Part shown: positions 46,151 through 57,500 of the stretch, in pieces
Layout of the letters: every line of letters starts with the position of its first letter
Position numbering within the stretch: the first letter of the stretch is position 1
Assembly (NCBI GenBank): GCA_964059195.1
Contig: CAXKWD010000001.1
Span: 120,523,751-120,587,750 of the forward strand
DNA: 64,000 bases
DNA from: Ectobius pallidus
Lineage: Eukaryota > Arthropoda > Insecta > Blattodea > Ectobiidae
Direction of reading: 5' to 3'
The notes under the pieces: generated by a model
What the model was told of the DNA's origin: nothing
Databases searched by the model: none
What the model saw: only the letters and a program-made list of their open reading frames with translations
Made by a program: the position numbers and the translations under genes

Positions 46151-46609
46151 ATAATTTAGTCTTTTCTCAAATTACACTGACATGTGTTTTGTTAAATTAT
46201 AATCATTCTGCATTCTTAATATTTAATTTACCTGACCTTTAGATAAAGCTATGCTGTATGATTCATGAGGGCAACTGTACTCTACGGATATTTTCTACAG
46301 TGCAGGAAAATCCCTTTTTCCGTGAATAGTGTAACCTTGTCCTTCAAACTCTGCCTGCAGGCAGCATTGTAACACAGCCTGGAATAGCCCCGTAAGACCA
46401 ATGCTGCATTCTTAACATGAAACGGTCTATAGCTAATTGTGATATTTTAACATAATTATCCATTTCATAGTTATGGCAGTCACATAGTCAAGTCATGAAA
46501 ATGAAATTTCTTTCATGTAAAGTGGCGTTCAAAGTAAGTTTAAGAGGAATATAAAATTACAAATTTAGTTTTTATAATTATTTTTTTCTAGAACTATACC
46601 GGTACTGAT

Positions 46610-46760
46610 CATAGACACACACACACCCAGACATGTTTATAAAAATAGTATTTTCGATTCAGGGAACCTTGAAGCATGTATTTTTATTGAAAACACAATA
46701 TCACATTTTGGGATTGAACACAATACTGGTTCTACCTGTAGTACCTATGGTAAGGATGGA
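46610..46760. repeat. Dispersed repeat shared with 55490-55670
   Basis: Both stretches share an ACAC-rich start, GATTCAGGGAAC, then ATTGAACACA, and a TCT-CCT-TAGTA end in the same order and at nearly the same spacing. Confidence 0.6.
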
Positions 46761-47399
46761 GGAAGTAATATTTAGGATTATTAATAATAAAAATGATAGT
46801 TTTCATATTGTGTGGTGCAATGCATTTAGGATTAATATTCAGACATTTGGGTCATTATAGCATCATATAATGCATATGAGGCCATTTCGAAACAGGACAT
46901 GGAATTTGGAAATTATAATCATTAGACAGACTAAAGGCCTGTACTTCCAGATATGTACCTTCCAGGTAGCTTACCATGTACTACCACCATGAAATTGCTA
47001 TCGGGAAGAGTTTCGTAAAATTTCGTAACATACTGCTTCATATGAGTATTGGGAGCATCTGCTAGATGCTATAACTTAATTTATTGCAATATTTCTTTCC
47101 CCTTTGCACAATGAAATTAACGCCAAAACATATCATTTCAAGCACAGTAAACAATTTGTGCAATTTTATATTGTGCACATATGGATCTACAATGATTATT
47201 GTGTAAATGAAACATTCCAACATCAATTTTAAAATTCAGGTGGCTATAGAGAGAGCTCCAGTAGGTTGCTAATTTGTTTTCACTAACTCAGTCTAATTTG
47301 ACAGTTGGTAGTTTATCAGCTTCTCCACTCTCCCAATAGCCAAATTGCATGATGTTCTTCCAGATTGCATTTATAGAGAGGTCTTAGTAAAAATTTCTT

Positions 47400-47470
47400 A
47401 TCTCCCCCTGAACACGAGCTCCTGCTCTTTTAAGGTTTCAGGACCAACATGTGTATTGTTTATGTATTTA
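47400..47470. repeat. Dispersed repeat shared with 16125-16195
   Basis: Shared core GAGCTCCTGCTCTTTT (AAGCTCCTGCTCTTTT in the other copy) and GTTTCAGGACCAAC, followed by similar T-rich sequence. Confidence 0.7.
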
Positions 47471-47660
47471 GGTAATTTCAAATTTTTGAAATAACTAAAT
47501 AAATTGCTTATGGTATAAAAAATTCAGGATATATGTGCAATCTGCCAGATATGTTAAATAGAGATTTATCCAAAGGTGGTAGTAAAGGCCCCTAAGCTTA
47601 CACAAAATATTGTATAACCTCAATATAAATATTAGATGGAAATTTACAGTGAAGTGTTCA

Positions 47661-47866
47661 AATCTGTAGCAAGATTGAGATCGGAAATATACACACAAAA
47701 CTTCACTAAAAAGGTATATTTACCCAGAATGATCATTTCAACGGGTCTTCCCGCCATCATCAGCTCATGATGGCGGGAAGACCCGTTGAAATGATCATTC
47801 TGGGTAAATATACCTTTTTAGTGAAGTTTTGTGTGTATATTTCCGATCTCAATCTTGCTACAGATT
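47661..47866. repeat. 206-bp near-perfect palindrome
   Basis: Every base I checked at position i pairs with the complement at 95527-i, apart from a single C/C mismatch beside the centre. The arms are about 103 bp with essentially no loop. The stem core includes GGGTCTTCCCGCCATCAT on one arm. A direct repeat ATTGTATAACCT flanks the region at 47609-47620 and 47864-47875, which could be an insertion duplication. Confidence 0.9.
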
Positions 47867-48410
47867 GTATAACCTATTTGACATTACCAGTACTAATAAA
47901 GTTATTATGGAAAGGCTTTCTGTTTCGAAGTTCATGGGCTTGATCTAAGTTTAGGTCGATGGCATTTATCTGTGCATAAATTCAACAGTCCCATGTTTGT
48001 ATATTTACATGTGTGTAAGAGACTTCCTGTGGAGAAGTTTAGCACATTGGCAATGGTTACATGCTGAAATAGATGTACACAGCAGTTAAATTACCATAAC
48101 AAACAAATAAAACATTACAGAACACAACAACTCAGTACACTAAACTATCCAATTTTCTGACAGCATTAGAGGAGGGTTGTAACATTAATAGAGATCCAGT
48201 TTTCTACATATCAAATGCAAATAAAAGGATTTCAAAATAAATTGCAAGAACTTTTAAAATGTTTATATCCAAAAGCATTCATTATAATAACCAACATTTT
48301 AAATGTGGTACATCATAAAAATTAAGTTAATACTGTAGAATAAAAATACAAGAACAATAAGATAGTTAGCCTATACAACATTTTTGTGTAATATTTTCTT
48401 CATAAAACCT

Positions 48411-48582
48411 CTAAAAGTCTTGTGAGATAGGCTGTACTTTTCTTTCTATCTTAGTTTCCAGACTTCTCAAATCTTTTGCAAAAATTTGGTATTCATTTTC
48501 AATACCTCCTATGTTTGTGTACACAATTGCATCACCGTTCAAATCCTGCACAGGTCCATCACCAATTTCTTCTACTTCTTCC
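48411..48582 (-). CDS. Cuticle protein terminal exon
   Basis: On the minus strand the acceptor TTTAATTTCAG ends at 48583. The first base G completes the codon CA-G left by the large exon. The exon then reads EEVEEIGDGPVQDLNGDA, YTNIGGIENEYQIFAKDL and ETKIERKVQPISQDF, then TAG (48411-48413). IGDGP-D-NG is a common sequence after the RR domain. The exact phase match over an 11.25-kb intron supports the join. Confidence 0.75.
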
Positions 48583-51500
48583 CTGAAATTAAATAATAAT
48601 ATTATACAATTTACAACAAATTAATAACATTATTATAAATGTGTGTTAAGGAAAGTGTTTTTATTCAACTATTTAACATTAAAAAATAATATAATACAAA
48701 CAATAATACTTATTTACAATAGTGGATAAAACAATCCCCTCCAACACACAACGTTTCAACCTGCCCTCCAGGCCTTTCTCAAGTGTACTGAATTGAAAAA
48801 ATCATAAACAAACTGCCGTAACTATGTAGCACCTTATTTTGTTTTTTGTTACTATTGTTGTTGTTGTTGATCATTACAGTCTCCACTGTTTTCTACTTCC
48901 CGCTCCCTAAACGTGTTATCTCTGAAATGCTCATTTATCCATTCCCTCGGGATATCAAAATTATTATCATAAATTGATCTTGGACAGGGAAATCTTGGAA
49001 CTCTATATGTTCTATTTAAGTTCTTAATCACATTAATCCACTGTTCCCCTAAGTCTCCCTCATAATTATTAACGCAATTATCCCTCCTTCCAATGATAGT
49101 CACGGCTTCACCAATTTTCCTCCGTAAACGGTTGGCTTCTATCTTCACCACTTCTAATTCGCCCATTTTTGTAAATAAGTATTATTGTTTGTATTATATT
49201 ATTTTTTAATAAAATCATAGTGGAAAGAATAGGACCATAAATAATTTTCAATTGAATATTTAACATTATTATGGCTTGAGTGTAGGAAGATTTTTCTTCA
49301 GACAAACAAGTAAAACCTGTGACTCTGTGGCATTGTAAAAAAACTAGTGTTTGTGTTCTGAGTATTTGTGATATCTTGCTCATAATTGTAAACATTCAAA
49401 TCTCTCTTCGTCTTTCTATTTGATGGGCTGAGCCTGTTAAGGCTAAAGAAAAATGTGCTAGCACATTATAGCAATTATTAAAGATTTCACCAGATGTCAT
49501 TGTCGTTTTCTTACCTTAAATAAAATAAATAATTTTCCATCTCCTTCATTCTAACCACTGCAGGTGGGGATGAAAACATAGATATAACTTTAGCAAGCGA
49601 CTCAGCAGTGCAGCTCTTAAGGAATTGGAGGGTCACTGAAAACTTAACCACCAGTGATCATAACTTAATAATGTTTGACATTCAAAAAGTTGAGGTCTCG
49701 GCTAATGTGCAAATGTGCACAACAAGACCCTTCAACCTGAAGCAAGCAAGCTGGGACGTTTTGAGAAATTCATTTAGACTTCCTCCTCCTGTGCGACCAG
49801 GCGATGATGTAGATGAAGCTGCCAGACGTATTACAAAGAACATAACTGAAGCGATGACGAAGGCGATACCCAAACACAAGCAATCAAGGGATAAATATCG
49901 ACCTTGGTCCGATGCACTCACACGCTTACGCGCGCGGGTGCGGAAGGCAAGGAAGATATATCAAAAATCCATGATATTCGAGGACAGAAATCAGAAGCTT
50001 GAAAACTACCGAAATCTAAAGTCTCAGTATCATAACAAAATTAAAGAACTTAGAGTTAAATGCTGGACCGGATATGTCGAAGATATATTAAAAACTGATC
50101 CGTGGGGGATGCCGTATAAGATCATGTCGGAAAAAATCAGGACACCTGCCATGATTGCTACCTTAAATAAGGGAGATGGAACCATGACTGAGGATTGGGT
50201 AACCTCCATGCAACTACTGCTTGATCGTTTGCTCCCAGATGATGATGGCTCAGGGGAAACCCAGCATCATATACAGCTCAGAGAGGAATTAACAAACATA
50301 TATAGAACTGAAACTGTTGTCTTCCCCTTCTCGAAGGAGGAGGTGGAGTCGGCAATTCGGAAGATGAGAAAGAAGAAGGTCCCTGGTGAGGACGGTATTC
50401 AGGCAGAGATACTTCAGTATTTGGCAGACATTGTCTCCCCATGGCTAAGGGATCTCTATAATGAATGCCTAGTTCAAGGTCGAGTACCCAGTTGTTGGAA
50501 GGTGGCCAAAGTCATAATCCTGTCCAAAGGGAAAGATAAGGACGAGAAAGAAGTAAAATCGTACAGACCAATCTGCCTTCTTAACAACTTGGGGAAAATC
50601 CAAGAGCGGCTTCTGAATAGCAGAATCCATGAACTTAGACTCATGAAGGGGGTTAATGAATGCCAGTATGGCTTCAGGAAAGGACGATCTACTGATGATG
50701 CCATCAATGAAGTAATGGAGAGAATTCGGACCTCAGAACGTAAATACGTAATGGCCATCTTTATAGACATTGCTGGTGCCTTTGATAACTTGTGGTGGCC
50801 CTATCTCTTCAAGCAATTGCGAAACCTCGAATGCCCCGCCCCACTTTACAGCTCTCTCAGGGATTACTGTGAAAATCGAAGAGTGTATATGGAAGGAACA
50901 AATGCCAAACTGCAAAAAAGGATTACAAAAGGCTGTCCTCAGGGCTCGGTCTTAGGACCGACGTTCTGAGACATTGGCATGGAACCTCTTCTGGACCTGT
51001 TGCGGGAGAGGGGGGACGTCTGTGTAGCTTACGCAGACGATCTTCTCATCCTAGCTCAGGGCGACAGTAGGAGGGAACTTGAAGAACAGGCAAACTCTGC
51101 ACTGAGGGCTGTGGATGAGTGGTGCAGTGAGGCAAAACTGCGTATTGCGGCAAATAAAACCACATACGTTGTTTTGAAAGGCAAATTGAAGAGGCGTCCC
51201 ACCATAAGACTGAATGACAACGTAATCTCAAGATCGAAGTCGGCAAAGTACCTTGGAGTATACATGGATGAAAACTGCAGATTCAAACCCCATGTGGAGA
51301 TGGTGCGTCTTAAGGGTGAGAAGATAATGATGAAACTCGCCAATATTGGAATGAGGAAGTTCAAAGTTAATCTGCAAACAATTAAGACGTACCATAGTGC
51401 TATTTTAGCCGCCATTGTTGGGTATGGGGCTGCAGTTTGGGCTCATAAAGCCAATGAAGTGTATGTTAAAAGAATGCTTAGGAGATCCCAAAGGAAAATT

Positions 51501-54500
51501 CTGATAAGGTTCACCGGTGCATTTAGAACAACTCCAACTCTCGCTCTGCTTGTGGCCACTGGTATATGGCCTCTCGACCTCCTTGTCAGGTGGAAGGGAG
51601 CCATGTACTGGAGGAAGAAGGAAAGAATGGATAAAATTGAGAGTATTGTGGGTCTCCGAACTCTGGATAAAACCAGAATTAGGAGACACCTCATACACGA
51701 GTGGCAGGAGGAATGGACCGCGGCAGAAGCGGGAGCTAGGACCAGAGAATACTTCCCGAACATCCAGAAGCGACTGCGACTGCGACATGTGACACCGAGC
51801 AAAGGTATGATACACTTCATCACGGGCCATGGTCCGTATGGAGTGTACCTGCACAAAATTAAGAGAAGGCAGACAGATGAATGCGGAACTTGCGAGGGAG
51901 TCACAGAGTCAGCAGAGCACGTCTTGTTCGAGTGTACCGGTGCCTCTGAAGAAGTGAAAGAACTTAGAACAACTGTACAGGGTTTCCAGATTGCAGACTT
52001 GTTGAGGCGAAAAGACAAATACTCTTTACTTGAGACTCTGACAGACGTTGTCTCCAAGGAGGCAGCAGAGACGTTCAGGGTTGACAGAGTGGACAGAATA
52101 AACAGACACAGACAAGACGAAGACGAAAACAATGAAACTCTTACTCCCTCCAGGAGATCCAGTCGCCTACAGAGTGCTCAGAACCCTGTGGAGATTAGGG
52201 AGCCGGAAGCTCAACCACATGTGGAAGAGCAACCGGAACCCGAAGCCATAAACAGGAGGAGGGAACTCTGGGAATCCACAGCAAGATGAGAAGAGTGGGG
52301 GCGGCGAGAAGACTTCGGGAGAGGAAAGAGGAAGACTATAGACAATATTTGCAAGTGAAAGTGTAAAATGTGAAATTATATTATAGTAGGAGTAGAAATT
52401 TTCATTTTCATTTAACTAGAGTAGAAGCTGGAGCACACCGAAGAACAACATTGAAATGTAAATTTAAATGAATACCGGTGAGCTTCAGTTGTAGTGTTAG
52501 TAAAATAGCTCTAGAAGCAATAGTTTTATCTTTTATTTTATTTATAGTGTAGTATAGTATAGTGTAGTTTAAGTTCCTGACTACTGGTCTCCAGTAGAAG
52601 GAACAAGTAGAGTAGGTTTTATTATTATTATTATTATTATTAGTATTATTTTTCTTCTTTTTTTTTTTTCCTTTTCTTCTTTCTTAATAAAAGGACATAT
52701 AGAATAATAGAATACTGTTCAAAGCATAGAAAAATTTGTCCTTAGTATATAATAATTGTGAAATGAACAATTGTATAAAGGCAATTAATAAAAGCCATGC
52801 GAATAAGTCCTGGCTTTTATTAAAGATGCCAGGATGAAAGAAATAAAGGACGACTATTATTATTATTCTAACCACTACAAATACTATTGTTCCTACTACT
52901 ATTATTATCTGCTACTAATCATTTACAATTCAAAACAACATAAATAACTATTTTGCAATAAATATTTGATCCATAAACTAGATACCAGCAGTTTTTGACA
53001 AAAAACACAAACATAGGCAAATGCATTATTTAGTTTCACTCAGAACATTACTTACGACCTTCATTTCTTCCCAGTCATTCAAATTCTGCAATTCCTTATC
53101 ATAGCGAAGGGTTTTTCATTAGTTCATTATGTGCCTTTTCTATAACTTCAAAAGAGATAATATACATTTCTTCACAAATAGGTGAATCTTTTATGCAAAT
53201 ATTTCTGCAATGTTCAACTGTTTCAAATAGTGATTTGTTCAAACAAATTGTTTCCAACCAAAAGAGCCTAAATTCTGCTACATACAAAATTACCAAAAGT
53301 AACTGAACTGAAATTGTGGAGTGTCCTTGGAAAACGATAGAAGTGCCAGGAAAATTTATTGTTTGTTTTTTCGTGGAAATTGGTGTATGTGCCATTGCCA
53401 AGGATAGTAAAGACCCAGTAAAGGATATATGTTCCTTTCTGTCTTTCTTGAGGCTGAAAAAGCATTCATTAGATGGCATTTGGTGTATCTCCCTGAACTG
53501 TTTCGTGGGGAACAATACAAGTCCGCGCGCACGCGTTGCCTAGGCTTCCGAAAAGATTGCCCGTAAAATAGTTGATGCTTTTGCATGGCGTGAGGCTAAG
53601 TAATTACTAATTAGTTACAGATATCTAAAGAGGCTTGGATTAGGATCACCTCTGTCAGTCCCAACTTAGGTTGATACCCTTAAGTAAAAAGAAAGACGTT
53701 ACTGCAGAGAAGAAAAAGAATATTCTATCCATGTTGACCTTCATGGATGCAAAATACCATAAATTCTAAGAATTTTGCAATTGAACACACCTAAATTTTT
53801 TTTATTTTATTTTTTTTTTGTGGGGGGTTCAGTTTAAAGTAAAAACATTTCACATTGGTTATTTAAATTATTATGTAATAATAATATTCCATGCAATGAG
53901 TGACACTAATATTTTCTATTGAGTATTGCTAATTTTTGGTAGGTGCAATCTATACAATCTATTATCATGAAGAATTTCAAGGCACTTGTATCTTTTCCAC
54001 ATTTGGAAAGTTTTTCTTCATTGTATTCTTTGCCTGTTAAAAGATTTTCAGAATTCAATATGGCAATACATAATATGACTGACTTAAATAGTGGAAAGTC
54101 TTTTCAAATTATAGTATACCGGTAATTAAAAAAAATAAGTTTGGCAATGTTTTTTTTATATTTCCTGACAACTTCAGTTTTTGGACTTATATTGTTTCCT
54201 ACGGACAGTCCACAATTATTTTCCTTTTAAAATTTAGAATAACAATAACAAAACTCACCAGAACTCATTTTGTTAACTTCATGCTTGTCTGTTAAGTTCT
54301 ATATAACGGTCTTACTTTTTAAATAACTATTCAGGACCTCATGTTGTATTGCTGGTTTTCATAGTTCATAAATCTATTCGGAAGCATTTCTATAAATTTT
54401 TACTTTGTTTTCGACCGTGACTTTCTTGTTTTTATGTAGATATGTACAAATATATATTATGTTCATGTAAATAATACACGGGGCACATTCACAAAACACT

Positions 54501-57500
54501 GTCTCTAGTACAATACACAACAATACAAAATTTTCCTTCACTCCTGTTCAGTAATCCATAAATGTAGTAGGAATTTTTAAATTGGGTCTTATTAGATTTT
54601 TAGAGTCTAAAATCTTATATCAAGTTTAATTCAGTATTGTTGTTAACATCAAAATACTATTGTTTTCTTCCTTTTAGTTGTAAGTTTATTATTGTAATAC
54701 ATAACCTGTATTATTATGATTATACAATCTTTTCTCCACTGAGGATTTTTTAGATCAATGAAAATTACAGTAAAACCTAATCAATCAGTTGAGAATCACT
54801 TCTTTTTATCTTCACGGATGGAGTCTGTTTCACCACAGAGGCTGTTAGAGTTGTTCTAATTATTATAATCATTATTTTGTAATTTCTCACATTAATAAAT
54901 AATTTTGGCTGATCATGAATGTAAGTTATGAAACACTTAAAATATGTTTTAACTCTAAAAAAATTTGAAGTGGTAGGCCTAGTCATATAACTCTCTCTAC
55001 CCTAAGTGTATGAATAACAACTTCTTCAAACTCTACATATGAGAGGTTATATGGCAGGGAGTGCATATTCACTTGGTCAGGCTGATGCAATTGCAAGGGC
55101 AGCAAAGTCATCGGTTGATACTCCTGAGATTTCAATTTTTCAAACAATATCAATTTTTCATTTGACAATTTTTAGCATTTACTTCAACAAAAAGGTTTTT
55201 TCTTCCTTGCTTGCTGCCTCTGAGATTATGCTCTGCAGGTGCCCTTGTCAGGGAAGACATGCCTGAGTTTCTGCAGATGATGACTACCTTAAAACTACCC
55301 ATCAGATAATTTTTAGGAAAAAATCACAACTGTGTTAGAGATAATCACAAACTATTTATTTATTTATTTATTTAAAGTGGTACCGGTAGTAAGGAAGTCA
55401 CTGTCAATTTTCTTGTCACATCCTCAGAAAGTATCTAACTCCCCCCCCCCCCAAAAAAAAACCCCTATGCTGTTTTGTTCTCAAGCTAAGCTGTTCATAG
55501 ACACAAACACATTCACATATACACAGACACACATAGAGACATATTTCTGAAAATGTTATTTTTGGATTCAGGGAACTTCAGATTGTGTATGTATGCTGAA
55601 AACTTGACATTGAATTTCAGCATTGAACACACTATTCCTTCTGCCTATAGTAGGCCTAAGTTACCTTATGATACAGGCAGAGAATTAAAAACAGTTGCCT
55701 AAAATATAACCATACAAGTGATTGTAAAATGATTAATATTTTACAGACTATTTCAGTGCTGAGATTGCCAGTGTTTTTAAAATATGTAATTGTTATGTAA
55801 TTTTTATTAAGTTAGATTTTATTTGATGGAGTTTATTGCCCTTTGTAGTGCCTAAAAGGTAAATTACAACTTTTAGTAACAAAAAAAAACAAAATCAAGT
55901 AGATATATAAACAATAGTTACAAACAAATGGGCAAATTCTATCCAGAAAAGGAAAAAAACAAAAATGATTTTAGGCTACGGTACATTTGTTGCTGTTTAG
56001 CTAGTCTGGGAACAGAATATCGTAAGTAAAATTTTTTGGTTACCAGGCAGCCCGTATCTAACCCCATGTAACTTTTATTTATAGGAGATCCTAAAAGTCA
56101 GATTTTACAGGAATAACCTGCAGATATTAAATGAATATAACCAGCATAAGAGTTTAAATTCAATCAGTCAAGACTTAAAAACAAATGCATGTTGTCGGCT
56201 GCTTCATAAGATGATGTGCAATGTGTGGCAGCAAATGAAGAATATTTTCAACATCTACCAATTGTTAACAAGGTAAGCAAAAAAAATAATTATTATAATT
56301 CTTTATGTTATTACTATGTCGAAGGAGTAACGGTGGAATGATATATGGCAGGGGAACAGGAGCACCCTGAGAAAACCTGCCCTGACCCCATTTTGTCCAC
56401 CACAAATTCTACATGCATATGCTGAGATTCGATTCCCTGGTCCCAGGAGTGGAAGGTGAGCGGTCTAACCACTCAGCCATGGGGGCAGCCATACAAAAAG
56501 AATAAAAGAACATCTAAACATAGTACAATGCTGCAGATTCGCAGGGCAATCAGGCTAAAGATGGGGTAAAGTGAGATTATAGTAAAAGTGGCCCTATACA
56601 GGCCTTGATGGTCCTTAGGGTTCCAGGAAGTTGATGCGTCTAGATTTTTAGACATTCAGCATATGAAGGTGGAAAGGTTGTCAGCCTTACACCACCAGTC
56701 GCCTTTACCTCTAGGATTGCTCCTGGTACCCAGTTCTGTTGGAGGCTGAGTTAACCCCAGGATTGTAGTAGTGAGATGATAGAGATCCTGCAATTACTTG
56801 TTCAGATAAAGAAAATGTCCTTGTATAATTAATTGATTAATCACCAAGCAGGCAGATAATGAGACTCAGTGGTGCATCATATATACAGTGATGGGAGGGA
56901 AGTAATTGAGTAAAAGTAATCGGATTACAGTAACAATTCCTTTCTTGGTCCCATTTACTTGTAATCAGTACTTTTAAAAATATGTAATTTCTACTTGTAA
57001 TTTACTTCTGGAAATAAAATTGTAATTGTTACAATTTAGTAGTCATTAGTATTAATATCATTCTTGCTTGCTATATCGTCATCACTACAGTTTTTGCAAT
57101 TAATATCCAAATTAGAGTTAATATTAACAAACAGTTACTCAATGTTTCTGAAAATATTCTCATTGATGTGTTTTTTGTTTGTTCATTAATATTTTGGGCT
57201 TGTGCCGAAAACAAACCAAAAACAAGGAATTTTTAGGTACTGCCATTTTGTAAAGTAATTGTAAATGTAATTGTAATATTACTGATTACTTTTTGAAAAA
57301 GTAATTTGTAATTGTAATTAAGTAAAATGCCTACAAAACTTAAAGAAGGGCGAACTGTTCTTCTCTATAAAGGCAAGGGAGATGTGAAGAACATAACTTC
57401 CTGGAGGCCTATAACCATCTATTCTGTTATACGGCGAATAATTGAACGGGTTCTTGATCAACAACTGAGGTTACAGATCGAATTAAATATAAACCAAAGA

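Larger units (their letters stand above)
44934..46429 (+). mobile_element. Tc1/mariner-type element with terminal inverted repeats
   Basis: The left end TAGAGCGTTTCACGTTAAG and the inverted right end TAGACCGTTTCATGTTAAG continue into AATGCAGCATTGGT on both sides, about 33 bp with two mismatches. TA flanks both ends. The inside holds a helix-turn-helix frame, a DDE transposase frame and a foreign LINE fragment. Confidence 0.85.

Noticed and set aside
56345..56490. tRNA gene
   Set aside because: A- and B-box-like motifs are present but no cloverleaf stems can be drawn, so it is called a SINE.
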